Source: a virus
Length of the DNA stretch: 36,110 nucleotides
Reading direction: 5' to 3' (one strand)
IMG/VR virus record: IMGVR_UViG_3300044655_000826
Location: 1 to 36,110 of that record
Below are positions 21,057 to 31,250 of this stretch, one piece after another. Each line of letters begins with the position of its first letter. Within the stretch, counting starts at the first letter, position 1. The notes below the pieces were generated by a model. It made no database searches and was not told the DNA's origin. It saw nothing but the letters and a program-made list of their open reading frames with translations. Both the position numbers and the translations under genes were made by a program.

Positions 21057-23108
21057 TTACGCTCCTATGCTCACGCGGTGTATTGCTAGTCGACTACTAC
21101 TCGATATGTCAACAGGTCCACCACTGACTTGTCTTATAGCAACTCTAACAGCATCTCCTGCAGAGGCCGGCATTACAGTTGAGTAGTGTAGATAACTACC
21201 AGTCCAAGAACCATTGAAAATTACAACTGCTTTAGTGACATCAAGGTTAGTATCTATAGTAAGAAAGCTACCCGGGTTTAATGTTACTGTGGTTGAGAAA
21301 TATACTGACATGTTGATCTGATAGTAACCTGTGTATGGTACTGTAAATGTTCCAGTACTATACGAATTAGCAGTGTCAACTGTGTCAACAAACTGTATAA
21401 ATGAGGCACTTGCTCCGTCGTTTACTGTCTGCGTAGTTGTTGTGGCAGCAATTACTGTAACAGGACTATAACTTTTTAGTACACTACCGTCACTGAATGT
21501 AATACCATTAGATACAGTAAGCTCGTTTTCTACATTGACATCGCTGCTAAAAATTGTTTTAGGAGTAACAGTAATTGCTGAACTGTCTGCTGAATCAATC
21601 AATGATGTAAAGATATTTCCAGTAAACGTACCGCTAAGTGTGCCGCTTACTGATCCTAATGCGGAATTATACGTAACTTCTTTTGTACTAGAATCGTATT
21701 GTACAATGCCACTTGCACCAGTTTGATTTCTAACGGGATTAACATAGAAACCAGCCGCTGGTGCATCTAGTGTAAATCCAGATGCGTTAATTGCAATGGA
21801 TCCTGAAACAGCTGACGGATACCCTGCTCCATTGCCTATAGAAATAGCGTAATCGCCTTGACCTGCACCTGCGGCGGCTCCGATAGCAACAGCACGATTC
21901 CCTTGATTAACATTGCCTGCACCAGAACCAATAGCAACAGCGTAGTCTCCTTGATTAAATCCACCTGCTACGATTCCGATAGCAACAGAGTCTAAACCTT
22001 GCAGTCCGTCGCCCCCTGCGCCTATACCTAGTGCAATTTTAGTATCTTCAGTTCTTAATGTTGTTGCAAATATTCCGCCATAGACTTTGTTTTCTACAGC
22101 ATCAATAATCTTAGTTGAATCGTCGCCAAACACTGAACCTCGTAAATCAAACACTGGATTCACTGCAATGGTTAAAGTGTCAGTGGCCACATTTTTACTC
22201 AGTGTGATGGTTGCATCACTGGCAATGTTTAATGTGTCGCTGGCTGCATCAGCTGCCAGTATATTAGCTATATCATTGTTGACTACAATTTGTGTAAACG
22301 CATTTACCGCAGGTGCTGAGTTGGTAATAGTCACGTCACCTGTGGCAATGTCGGTACTAACTGTGATACCTACACCAGAAGATACAGTTATGACACCAGT
22401 GTTGGTTATTCTCAAGTTGTCACCAGTCGCGCCGTTTATGTTAATACCTGCGCCTGTGGTTCTGCCTGAGGGCAAAGCAGTGACATTCTGTAGACTGCGA
22501 ACACCAGTATTGGTTATTGTTGCCACACCACTGCCTGTGGCAGTTGATATACCCGAACCTGCTGCTACGCTAAGTATGCCAGTGTTTGAGAATGTGATTG
22601 AGTCTGCTCCTGAACTCACCGCCAGTCCCACGCCTGAACCTGACAAGAAATTCACTGTGTCACCGAATGTGGTTGCCACTATGGACAGATCGTTGTTGAT
22701 TTGTATTTCTTTGAAGAACGTTTTATCAGGATCTATGATCAAACTGGTGCCTACACCAGTTAACGGATCACCACCCACAGTAGATCCTGTAGGTAGATTA
22801 ATGATACTGCCCACACCTTTGACCTGTGCGCTGCCTGCCCATAAGCCGTTTAATGGATCCACGGTAGTGTGTTCTGCTGTAAACACTGATCGCCACTGAC
22901 GAGTTATATCTCCCAAACTGCGTAAATTATTTGTAGTAGGAGTAACATCGGTATCCAACGATGAAAAATCTATAGGAGCCAGTCCTGACCCAGTGCCAAT
23001 AGTAGCAACTAGTATGTCAAAGTTTTCATTGACTTTCGTAAACGCTTCATTGACTTCACTCCATAATACAGGAGGACGACCTGGGGTTATATTATTATTA
23101 AAAGGCAT
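21057..23108 (-). CDS. Fibre-like virion protein with head repeats and C1q/TNF-like tip
   Basis: 683 residues. A diverged adaptor (LWSEVNEAFTKVNENFDILV) lies at about 15-35. The middle is Gly/Thr/Ser-rich beta structure with repeated G-V-x-x-I-T-N-T-G-type strands. YadA-like head repeats are at about 370-433 (YAVAIGSGAGNVNQGNRAVA), followed by a connector (STKEVTYNSA) that is also found in the 1280-residue fibre. Residues about 555-683 look like a C1q/TNF-type jelly roll (FTVPYTGYYQINMSVYFS ... final beta strand RLAIHRVSIGA), a frequent trimeric tip domain. The start overlaps the stop of the giant gene (TAATG), so the two are coupled. Confidence 0.82.
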   Translation of the reverse strand: MPFNNNITPGRPPVLWSEVNEAFTKVNENFDILVATIGTGSGLAPIDFSSLDTDVTPTTNNLRSLGDITRQWRSVFTAEHTTVDPLNGLWAGSAQVKGVGSIINLPTGSTVGGDPLTGVGTSLIIDPDKTFFKEIQINNDLSIVATTFGDTVNFLSGSGVGLAVSSGADSITFSNTGILSVAAGSGISTATGSGVATITNTGVRSLQNVTALPSGRTTGAGININGATGDNLRITNTGVITVSSGVGITVSTDIATGDVTITNSAPAVNAFTQIVVNNDIANILAADAASDTLNIASDATITLSKNVATDTLTIAVNPVFDLRGSVFGDDSTKIIDAVENKVYGGIFATTLRTEDTKIALGIGAGGDGLQGLDSVAIGIVAGGFNQGDYAVAIGSGAGNVNQGNRAVAIGAAAGAGQGDYAISIGNGAGYPSAVSGSIAINASGFTLDAPAAGFYVNPVRNQTGASGIVQYDSSTKEVTYNSALGSVSGTLSGTFTGNIFTSLIDSADSSAITVTPKTIFSSDVNVENELTVSNGITFSDGSVLKSYSPVTVIAATTTTQTVNDGASASFIQFVDTVDTANSYSTGTFTVPYTGYYQINMSVYFSTTVTLNPGSFLTIDTNLDVTKAVVIFNGSWTGSYLHYSTVMPASAGDAVRVAIRQVSGGPVDISSSSRLAIHRVSIGA

Positions 23109-26100
23109 TATGTTCTCCCTACTGCTATTTCAATTGACCCTATGTGATCTGAATCGTATGCTATCAGAGCTTTACCAACCACGGTGCCTACTCTTACATC
23201 ACCTGTGGCAGCCACTGCCACTCCTGGAATTCCTGATGTGATCAAAATATCTCCTTTTGATATTTTTCCTACTACCTTGCAGGGCACACGACCTTGTAGT
23301 GCAACTAGATTCTTCAAGCCTGGACAAGCATCATACATGATAAATGCTGCATTATCAGATACCACACCAGCTACTCTAGTATCACCTTTGATATTGCTCA
23401 TGGTAACTTCTTTATCCCCGCCGAATACAAGAACAGTTCCTACTTCATATTCTCGATCACCTTCGTAGTATTCTGCAAGGTCAGCAGCATATGTGGCCTG
23501 CATTCTAGACCCTGGGTTCAAGCTCCAGGTACCTATGATAGTACCAGGGTTGCCATTGCCACCAGTAGTCAGTGAACCACCACTACCAACATTCAGACCA
23601 GTACAGGTGATAGTGCTGGTTGATGTAATTGCACCCACCGCAGTGATAGGAGCATTAGAAACACCATTCTGAGTTTTGAATTCATGACTATCATTCCAAT
23701 ACGATGTTTTATCATCTGTAGCCAACGACCCTTCGCTGATCAGTATACCACCAGCACTGTTATATCCGTAATAGCGTAGGTACCCACCAGTGGCAGTTGT
23801 TGCTGAATCAACAGCCAATTGCGTGTCAATCTTGATATTAGATACATCAACAGTTCTACCACCAAAGTCACCATTCGTGTCTCTGACAATGATTTCATTG
23901 GCTCCGATGCTGCTGCTGCTTCCAGCAGATCCAGCTACTACACTATAGGAACCATCTGCTGTTGCAGTAGCACCAGTTCTTCTTAAGAATCCCACAGTGG
24001 AGTATTGTGATTTTTTAATGGCCAGTCCATCGTTGACCACATCAGCAAATGCCACTGCGGCAGCGTTGGCTGTGCTCACACCACTGTTACCGATCAGTGT
24101 GTCTGGAGCCAACTGTGCAAGATCTCCTAGCTGAACACTGTTGGCTTTGATGGTAACATGTCCGTCAGTGACGTCAAAATCCGCATTGCTGAAACTGCTT
24201 AATCCGCTGGCTGCTTGTATAACAGCAGCAGATCCCACAGGCGCTGCAGACTGTGCAGTAGCAATGGTCATTGCCAGCTTGCTCTGATCAATAGCTGCGG
24301 CAGCATTTACTTCAGCATTGTTGACCACACCGGCGTTTAACTGCACGTCTATGTTGTTTAGGCTAGAGTCTATGCCAGTGCGTAGATCAAAGGTCAAGTC
24401 GCCAGTGACACTGGCATTTACAAAGATGTCGTCAACACCAGTGAACACCATTACTTGGCCGCCCTGCACATTGGATCCCGCATAGTTTTGTAAATTGGTA
24501 AAAGTCAGACTACGAAGATTTACTGCATCTTGAGGGTCAGTTGGATCGGCAACATTAGCAATCTTATTGAAGTTAAGATTCATAGTTGACTGCATGCCCA
24601 GCTGGCCATCTAGACTCATGAAACCGCCTGTGCCAAATGGTATTATTTCTGCTGCTACAACAGCAGCACCTTCATGTGAGATTCCTAGTCGACGATCTAT
24701 GTATTTGCGTGTGGCATTCTCTGTGGGCACAGTATCTGTGGCGTTGTCTGTAAATCCACTGTCTGTAGAAAATTCACTGACTGGCACACCACGTTTGAAT
24801 CCAATACCGTCCAAATTGCTCAGTGCAATAGAACTGGAGAATGTGACCTGTCCTGTACCTTGGTCAACTCTAAAGAACGGTCCTACGGAGAAATTACCAA
24901 ATTGATCCGTGGTAACATAAAATACACGACCCACATCACGTTCTTCTGTTTCTTTGGAGTCGTCTACCGGATTAACACTACCTCCATAAATTTCTTTGGG
25001 ATAGTTGGTATCTGCATAAGAACCTGTGCCGATCTCAAGCAGATCATGTCCAGTAACTCGAGTAAGAGCAATTCTAATAGTCAAAGTGCCAAGACTGCCG
25101 CTGGTACGCACAGCCACGGCAGCTTTAATGGTGTAACTTGTGGACAAATTGTTTATGGCATTGACCAACGGACGGTTCAGTGTGATTCTGCCAAACACGG
25201 TGCCAGTTACACCAGGACCTTGATACGAACTAATCACATATTCTTCGCCCAGATAAACAAACTTAGCTGCAGATAATCTAGATATTTCAGTAGTTGAAAT
25301 AGCAATTACTGCAACAGCATTGTCACCTGCGCGGCCGGTAACTAGCCCTACTTTTTGCACACCACTCTGTATACCGGAGGTTTCTATAGCCGGGTCACCA
25401 GGCACATCTGTAATTTGGAATGTATCAGGATTTCCTGTGCTGACAACAAAATACCTATTTTGAATACTTATTCCTGTGGGCAAAGCACCAGTGGTAGTGA
25501 ATTTGACCACGTCTCCCGCGGAGAATCCATGCCCGACCAGTGTTACCACAGCTGGATTAGCGATTGATATAGTGCAGGTTGTACCAGTTGGTGTTGAAGA
25601 TATAAATTCTCCAGGCTGGAATACCGTGATATCTATATAGTTGTAGTTTTCTCTGGTCTGGGTGAGAGTCAACCCCACGATGTTATATCTATGAATGCCA
25701 CTACCTGCAGTTGTGATACTCACAGCAGCACCGTTTTTCTGTGTGCTTATACTGAATTGTGTTTCTGTGAGATTGTTAGGCAACACATAGTAAGTTTCTC
25801 CCACTAGCAATGGAGCAGGTAACGTGCCTGTGGTAGTGAAACTTATGGTGTAGGCCTCTAACAGTTTGTGAGTTTTCACGGCTTTGATACTCAGTCCAGC
25901 ACCATTTGTCAATGTAAATGTGCTGCCGCCTGGACTTGAGCTGACTGTGAACGTGTTATATGTGGGCTGTGTGATAATATAATAGGTAATGCCGCTGACA
26001 AAGTTATTGGCAGTACTGGTAGGAATTATTTTATCACCTATTCTCAGTTTGTGATTACCGCTGGTGGTACAGACGTTTGAAACTATATCTGTTATAGTCA

Positions 26101-29100
26101 ATGTAATGCGGAATATTGTAGGTGTAGCCGTGTTAACTAATATATCATAAGGACCATTATTATCTGCGGTATTAGTGAATGACAATACACGATACACTGT
26201 GCCTGGAGTTTCACGTAGCTTCAATCCAGTAGAAGGTCTTACAGCAACATCTTCCAGACTGCCGGTGAGCAGTGTATTGCTGAGCTGACGAATTGTCATT
26301 TTGGTGTTGTTTGTCACCACCGCAAATAGACCCGCTGTGGCGGTGCCGAGCCCAGTGCTGAGATTCAATCTTGCCACCCCCACTGGAAGATCGGTGGTAG
26401 TCACACTAGTCACTGGGTATCTATATATTTCTGTGCCGTGCAGAATTTCCAATTCTGATCCACTTAGTGGTGTGTAGTCGAAATTATACACAAATATAGA
26501 CAATCCACCTGCCACGTTGGCATATGCGCCACTAGGGAAATAACAATCTACTCGTTGATTTAGATCTTGATACAGAGTGGTTGGGGTAGGAACTTCAAGT
26601 GGATCTGCACCTTCTGCAACCAAGGCATAATTACCATGAGCATTTGAACCGCCAACCGCACGAATCTGTCCGCCAGTCAGTGAGTAGTAGGCAATATGGC
26701 AGTAGTATGTGAACATAGACACTGCTTCAGTTAAGCCACCATTGGCCACAACTATGCCATAGCCGAGGTCGTTGATCTGTGTGAAGTCGTTACATAACAT
26801 GCTTCTGTTACCAGGCATCAACAACTCATATCGATTGCCATTGAAATCCACATAGCTCACAGCTGATGCCTGGAGCGCAGCTTTATTGGTCTGAATGATA
26901 GTTCTAACAGCAATGTTATTAGCAGTGTATCCCACAAAGCTAGGTTCAGTTATGGCTACCACTGCTTGCGCAGCTGTGAAGTTGGCAGCACCGATGATTG
27001 AACTCATGCGGGTCATTAGGGTGTTGATTGTAGCAGCTTCTGTGGCCGAGGCAGGAGTTCCTGAGGCTCTAGTCACTGCAGAATAACTCACAGCTGGAGC
27101 CAAGTCCTGCACAATTTGTCCTAGCAGATAATTCAAATAGGCATGCCAGGTTGCAGATTGAGCTTGTGTTAGCGAAGAATCAGTGATTACTGCACCTGTG
27201 AGATTGTTGTAGAATTTCAGTGCTCTAGTGCGTGTGGCCACATTGCCGCCATAAATCAAGTCATGTATCACAGCGTCCACAGCTTGTCTAATCTGATATT
27301 CTACTTCACTGGCCACATATACCGTGGCAGTGGTAAATCCACTGAGATTGCCTGCTATCTGTGCATCGATATAAGCAATTAGTTCAGCGATTTCATAGTC
27401 TCTGTTTGCCAACAGCAGTGCATAGGCATTAGTGACGTTAGCAGACAGTCCAACCGGTAGTGTAAATGACAGAGCAGGTGCTGCAACAATCCCGCGTTCT
27501 ATAGTGTCTGCTATGACAGTATTGCTCTGATCCACAGTTTCTTGAATACTAGGATAAGCAGTAATTAGATCGTTTACAGAATCATGAACGAACTCAATAG
27601 CTTCTAATGTGATTCGTCGTTGATCCGTCAATACCACTGCGCTTTGGCTGAGTCTGTAGGTCAAGCCATTTTGTCTGGTCCAGTAGTTGGTGCCTAGCAC
27701 AATATCCCTTCCCAGGCCATCTAGGATCAATCCAGTGTCTCGACTGCAGGCAGCAGCATTGTAAGTGAATACTGAGAATGGCCAAGGCGTGGTTTCATCT
27801 AATACAAATGTAGCTGTGCTGCCGTCCTTGTCATAGACAAAGTCTCGGACATAGTTTATTCTATATACAGAATCCGCTACAATAAATGATGCTGGAAGTT
27901 GCGGAAATCTATCAAGATCACTGACTTGCAATCTTGTTGGAGTAGCCACGACGTCGATATTGAATTCCAGGTTGCCTGCAAATCCGTCTGTGAACATACC
28001 GCCAGCAAACACCTGTCTGTCCTTGCTGCGGCTGAATGAAGCACACTCTTGAAAGTATGGAGACCTTGACAATATCTGACCTGTGGGATCCAATACTCCC
28101 ATGAAACCGCCATGACCTATGGCTGATATCGCTTGCCAACGCACGGTATCGTTGGCTAGGAACACGTCCATCTCTTCGTTGTCTTTGGGATAATTCACTG
28201 ATCCCGATCCATCAATTACATCCTTGAACGCTGTGATCAAGTCTGTGATAACCCCATCAGCGCCCACCTCAGACTGGAACGCAGGATCAATAGTCTGTAA
28301 AAATAAATTCTGTTTAGGTGAGGCAACAGCAGTGTTAGTGATAATATCTTGAACTAGCTCTTCAAAAAGATCTATCACCGCCAGATATTCACTGAGCTGT
28401 GTGGTAATTACTGTGTTACCAATTTCACTTTGATAATATTTCAGTGCTGCAGATATAGTTCGATTATATTCTCCGTAGTCTAGATCAAAAGTAAGATCGT
28501 CAACTAAGATACCTATGCTGGTTTTGTAGAATGGTTTATCATAATTAAAAGTAGAAACAAAAGGTATAACATTATTGATTTTGCGGAAATCAATAGTAGC
28601 AATGATTTCTTCCTGTAGAAACTGTCTGTTCAATCTAATCAGGTCCGCAGCTGCTTCATATCCGCCTTTGTTTTGTATTTTGGGATAGACAGGTTGAGTG
28701 CTGTTCTGTAGATAATGATAACCGTAGGCCTGTGTGACCACATCAAGGCCATCGATGACTGGATCTCTACGGAATTTATTAAATGCCCAAGGACTGGCAG
28801 ATGTGCCTGGACGAGGTCTAAAAATAACTCTACGGAATTCATCTCCTACTACAGAAACGTTTGCAGGAACTTTTAGTGGATAGTTTTCGAAATATTCTCC
28901 ACTTTCTACCAGCACAGAAATCTGTATGTTTCTAGCAATGTCTCCATAGGTTATACTTTCACCTATTTGAAAATTACCAGACAAGATATCCACATCAAAA
29001 ATTTCATTGCCACCACTTTCTAGTTGTCCTGAATGTGCCACAATCTGGGCCAATGCGTTGCTGGTCTTGCCTCGAAGAAATAGTCCTTCGCGTATATCAC

Positions 29101-30574
29101 GTCCTCGGACAGCTTCAACAGTATTGGTAGTAACATCACCTGTGAAGTCTGTGCGCAGGCCTGCGGTATAGATCAAGAATCTAGGAAGGTCCACTACGAA
29201 ATTTGGCAATGAACTAAAGCCTGAACCTTTGTCTGTGATAGTGATACTGGTAATCGATCCGCCAGTGACCACAGCGGAACCAAATGCTCCAGTGCCTCCG
29301 CCACCTGTGATTCTTACAGAAACCAAACTATACCCACTGCCGCCATTACTAATAGATACTGATCCCACTTTGTATCTGATATCAAAAGTAGCACCAGTTC
29401 CTATAGGACCGATCCCCACAGGTGCAGCACTAGTGCTGATTGTGGTTGGCACAGCAGTAGCACCTGGTAGTGCAGTATATGTTCCAGTAGAGACGACTTT
29501 AAAAGTAACAATAGCACCAGGAGTAGTTAGGGTAGTTAATACTTCTATTAAACAAGCCCCACCACCTGAAGGCACAGTTCCTCCGGAGACTTGTAGTATA
29601 TCACCGGGATAATAATTTGCACCTACGGTATTAATTACAACAGTGTCTACGCTCATACGTATAGTGCCAGCGAAATCTATACCAGATGTAGGAGATTCTT
29701 CAATGGCAGTCAACGAACATTCGGTAGCTCCGTTATTAAAAGTTAATGTTTTTTCGTAAGGCCCAATAATAGATCGTGATTCTAAAACCAATTGTTCTGC
29801 ACGTTTGAGAGCAGCTTCGAGAGTTCTGTAAGCATAGGCCAAAGCACGACCTTGCAGTGCCTGAGATACGCCCGGGCGATCATCTTGACCACTGAGCGCC
29901 ACATACAAATTCACACTAGAACCAAATGCCGAACTATCAACATACTGTTTTGTAGCTGCGATCAATCCGCCGTAATTTGTGTCGTCATCTGGTTCTGGAC
30001 TTCTAGAAAGTATCAGCGGTCCGCTCATACGTCCAAAGCTGGTATCTGTAAGACCTGTAGCAGGATCTATGGCATTGACCCCAAATCTAGATATTTTAGA
30101 ATCTGCATAATTCTTATTAACTAATTCGTGACTGTAAATTGGTGCCAACGGGCTAATTGTTGTTCCGGCATCAACTATACGATATTGATTACCACCAGAG
30201 CGCATGGACAAATCGCCGCCCAGCTGTGGTGTTGTATCAGCAGCTATTTCGGCAAAATCCGCATTAATTGCAATTTGATTGGGGTTAGTGGTAAAATCAA
30301 TGCTGATACCACTGCCTGCAACAAGTTTTTTAAATTGCAGTCCTGACTCTGTGTTATTCACAGTGACTACAGGAGTATTGCCAGTAACAACGTCGTTCTG
30401 ACCCACGTAGGTAGCAGGAGTATCTTCTAGGCCTGTGAATTGTAATCTTTCGCCGAGCCCTAGTGAGCTGTAAAGTTCTCTAAAGTTGTCATTAACTTTA
30501 CGGAATGAATCTCTTATACTGTCGCCGGTGCCGTCGTTGCCAACGGTGCCGATATCAATAGTCTTTCTTGCCAT
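23108..30574 (-). CDS. Giant virion structural protein
   Basis: 2488 residues, the largest gene here. Residues 1-37 are the adaptor (IDIGTVGNDGTGDSIRDSFR, then KVNDNFRELY). From about 215 comes a region beginning NLYVALSGQDDRPGVSQALQ, which I recall in giant structural proteins of T4-like cyanophages. The middle has Gly-rich beta repeats and helical stretches. The last 130 residues (YAADLAEYYEGDREYEVGTV; ALQGRVPCKVVGKISKGDIL) resemble C-terminal fibre domains related to intramolecular-chaperone/Peptidase_G2-type tips. No signal peptide or catalytic triad is evident. It probably forms a long baseplate- or tail-associated appendage. The AGGA ribosome-binding site is 8 nt upstream; a GCTAAATA motif precedes it. 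Confidence 0.85.
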   Translation of the reverse strand: MARKTIDIGTVGNDGTGDSIRDSFRKVNDNFRELYSSLGLGERLQFTGLEDTPATYVGQNDVVTGNTPVVTVNNTESGLQFKKLVAGSGISIDFTTNPNQIAINADFAEIAADTTPQLGGDLSMRSGGNQYRIVDAGTTISPLAPIYSHELVNKNYADSKISRFGVNAIDPATGLTDTSFGRMSGPLILSRSPEPDDDTNYGGLIAATKQYVDSSAFGSSVNLYVALSGQDDRPGVSQALQGRALAYAYRTLEAALKRAEQLVLESRSIIGPYEKTLTFNNGATECSLTAIEESPTSGIDFAGTIRMSVDTVVINTVGANYYPGDILQVSGGTVPSGGGACLIEVLTTLTTPGAIVTFKVVSTGTYTALPGATAVPTTISTSAAPVGIGPIGTGATFDIRYKVGSVSISNGGSGYSLVSVRITGGGGTGAFGSAVVTGGSITSITITDKGSGFSSLPNFVVDLPRFLIYTAGLRTDFTGDVTTNTVEAVRGRDIREGLFLRGKTSNALAQIVAHSGQLESGGNEIFDVDILSGNFQIGESITYGDIARNIQISVLVESGEYFENYPLKVPANVSVVGDEFRRVIFRPRPGTSASPWAFNKFRRDPVIDGLDVVTQAYGYHYLQNSTQPVYPKIQNKGGYEAAADLIRLNRQFLQEEIIATIDFRKINNVIPFVSTFNYDKPFYKTSIGILVDDLTFDLDYGEYNRTISAALKYYQSEIGNTVITTQLSEYLAVIDLFEELVQDIITNTAVASPKQNLFLQTIDPAFQSEVGADGVITDLITAFKDVIDGSGSVNYPKDNEEMDVFLANDTVRWQAISAIGHGGFMGVLDPTGQILSRSPYFQECASFSRSKDRQVFAGGMFTDGFAGNLEFNIDVVATPTRLQVSDLDRFPQLPASFIVADSVYRINYVRDFVYDKDGSTATFVLDETTPWPFSVFTYNAAACSRDTGLILDGLGRDIVLGTNYWTRQNGLTYRLSQSAVVLTDQRRITLEAIEFVHDSVNDLITAYPSIQETVDQSNTVIADTIERGIVAAPALSFTLPVGLSANVTNAYALLLANRDYEIAELIAYIDAQIAGNLSGFTTATVYVASEVEYQIRQAVDAVIHDLIYGGNVATRTRALKFYNNLTGAVITDSSLTQAQSATWHAYLNYLLGQIVQDLAPAVSYSAVTRASGTPASATEAATINTLMTRMSSIIGAANFTAAQAVVAITEPSFVGYTANNIAVRTIIQTNKAALQASAVSYVDFNGNRYELLMPGNRSMLCNDFTQINDLGYGIVVANGGLTEAVSMFTYYCHIAYYSLTGGQIRAVGGSNAHGNYALVAEGADPLEVPTPTTLYQDLNQRVDCYFPSGAYANVAGGLSIFVYNFDYTPLSGSELEILHGTEIYRYPVTSVTTTDLPVGVARLNLSTGLGTATAGLFAVVTNNTKMTIRQLSNTLLTGSLEDVAVRPSTGLKLRETPGTVYRVLSFTNTADNNGPYDILVNTATPTIFRITLTITDIVSNVCTTSGNHKLRIGDKIIPTSTANNFVSGITYYIITQPTYNTFTVSSSPGGSTFTLTNGAGLSIKAVKTHKLLEAYTISFTTTGTLPAPLLVGETYYVLPNNLTETQFSISTQKNGAAVSITTAGSGIHRYNIVGLTLTQTRENYNYIDITVFQPGEFISSTPTGTTCTISIANPAVVTLVGHGFSAGDVVKFTTTGALPTGISIQNRYFVVSTGNPDTFQITDVPGDPAIETSGIQSGVQKVGLVTGRAGDNAVAVIAISTTEISRLSAAKFVYLGEEYVISSYQGPGVTGTVFGRITLNRPLVNAINNLSTSYTIKAAVAVRTSGSLGTLTIRIALTRVTGHDLLEIGTGSYADTNYPKEIYGGSVNPVDDSKETEERDVGRVFYVTTDQFGNFSVGPFFRVDQGTGQVTFSSSIALSNLDGIGFKRGVPVSEFSTDSGFTDNATDTVPTENATRKYIDRRLGISHEGAAVVAAEIIPFGTGGFMSLDGQLGMQSTMNLNFNKIANVADPTDPQDAVNLRSLTFTNLQNYAGSNVQGGQVMVFTGVDDIFVNASVTGDLTFDLRTGIDSSLNNIDVQLNAGVVNNAEVNAAAAIDQSKLAMTIATAQSAAPVGSAAVIQAASGLSSFSNADFDVTDGHVTIKANSVQLGDLAQLAPDTLIGNSGVSTANAAAVAFADVVNDGLAIKKSQYSTVGFLRRTGATATADGSYSVVAGSAGSSSSIGANEIIVRDTNGDFGGRTVDVSNIKIDTQLAVDSATTATGGYLRYYGYNSAGGILISEGSLATDDKTSYWNDSHEFKTQNGVSNAPITAVGAITSTSTITCTGLNVGSGGSLTTGGNGNPGTIIGTWSLNPGSRMQATYAADLAEYYEGDREYEVGTVLVFGGDKEVTMSNIKGDTRVAGVVSDNAAFIMYDACPGLKNLVALQGRVPCKVVGKISKGDILITSGIPGVAVAATGDVRVGTVVGKALIAYDSDHIGSIEIAVGRT

Positions 30575-30606
30575 GGTTAGAATCCTAGATTGAGCAAATG
30601 CTCTAA

Positions 30607-30614
30607 TATTTAGC
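30607..30614 (-). promoter_or_regulatory. Late-type promoter GCTAAATA for the virion operon
   Basis: GCTAAATA lies 32 nt upstream of the giant gene's ATG. A short palindrome (GAGCA-AA-TGCTC, 30592-30603) lies between it and the AGGA ribosome-binding site. It faces away from the plus-strand motif 20 bp further right. Confidence 0.55.
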
Positions 30615-30634
30615 CCAAAGTTTTATAAGCCGGA

Positions 30635-30642
30635 TGTAAATA
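30635..30642 (+). promoter_or_regulatory. Late-type promoter-like TGTAAATA, 4 nt before an ATG
   Basis: TGTAAATA ends 4 nt (CTAG) before the ATG of the zinc-finger-like gene. There is no Shine-Dalgarno, so a transcript from this element would be leaderless or nearly so. Confidence 0.5.
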
Positions 30643-30646
30643 CTAG

Positions 30647-30934
30647 ATGTTTCTCACAACCAAAACTCAACTAAATCAATACTCTAGACTCAGTAAACAC
30701 GGAGTCGAACATCAATATAAAAGAAAAAAGACTGTAGTAGTGTTGAGATGTGATGACTGTGATTCGATATTTGAAAGAGATCTCAAACACATGGATAAGA
30801 AACGCCTCAGCAACAATTTCTTTCATTGTTGTGGGTCTTGTGATGCCAAAAGATTTGCTCAACGCACAGGAGTCGAACAAAAACAGATCTGGAATTTACC
30901 TGCTAGTTTAGACTTACCTGTGTCTAAATTCTAA
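30647..30934 (+). CDS. Zinc-finger-like small protein
   Basis: 95 residues. A basic N-terminus (MFLTTKTQLNQYSRLSKHGV) is followed by VVVLRCDDCDSIFERDL and then HCCGSCDAKRFAQRTGVEQK: CxxC plus C(C)xxC pairs about 27 residues apart, as in treble-clef or zinc-ribbon folds. It resembles a conserved small protein that I recall from T4-like cyanophages, function unknown; a DNA- or RNA-binding regulator is a reasonable guess. No other ATG is available before the first Cys pair. There is no ribosome-binding site, and a TAAATA motif lies 4 nt upstream. Its 3' end overlaps the convergent iscA gene by 11 nt. Confidence 0.8.
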   Translation: MFLTTKTQLNQYSRLSKHGVEHQYKRKKTVVVLRCDDCDSIFERDLKHMDKKRLSNNFFHCCGSCDAKRFAQRTGVEQKQIWNLPASLDLPVSKF

Positions 30935-31250
30935 ATGATTCGCCGCAGCCGCAGCGGTCGCGCTCATTGGGATTGATAAAATCAAAGCCTTCATTGAGCC
31001 CATTGCGGACCCAGTCCATGGTCAACCCGTCTAAATAGGCTAGACTTTTGGCATCTACTAACACAACAAATCCGTCATGTGCAAAATTAGTTACTCCTAC
31101 TTCAGATTCGTAACTGTCCACGTATTCTAACACATAGGCTAGCCCACTGCACCCTGTAGTCCTAACACCTATGCGAATGCCTACGCCGTGACCACGTTTT
31201 GCTAGATTCTGTTTGATTCGTTTACTGGCTGTGTCGGTTACGGTAATCAT
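30924..31250 (-). CDS. iscA: A-type iron-sulfur carrier (IscA-like)
   Basis: 108 residues, the usual length. The three conserved cysteines are present: Cys34 in TTGCSGLAY and Cys100/Cys102 in CGCGESF near the C-terminus; the family motif N-P-N is at 93-95. A-type proteins accept Fe-S clusters from scaffold proteins and deliver them to apo-enzymes. The gene overlaps the 3' end of iscU by 29 nt, which implies translational coupling; no clear ribosome-binding site. Phage-encoded A-type carriers are known in marine phages, but here it is paired with a full IscU. Could equally be named ErpA/SufA type; the NPN..CGCGESF ending favours IscA. Confidence 0.93.
   Translation of the reverse strand: MITVTDTASKRIKQNLAKRGHGVGIRIGVRTTGCSGLAYVLEYVDSYESEVGVTNFAHDGFVVLVDAKSLAYLDGLTMDWVRNGLNEGFDFINPNERDRCGCGESFRI

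Noticed and set aside
22087-22899. A 270-codon plus-strand open frame antisense to the 683-residue fibre gene
   Set aside because: Its sequence is a low-complexity Val/Pro/Ser mirror of the fibre codons, with no ribosome-binding site or motif; the minus-strand frame is longer and has clear domain content.
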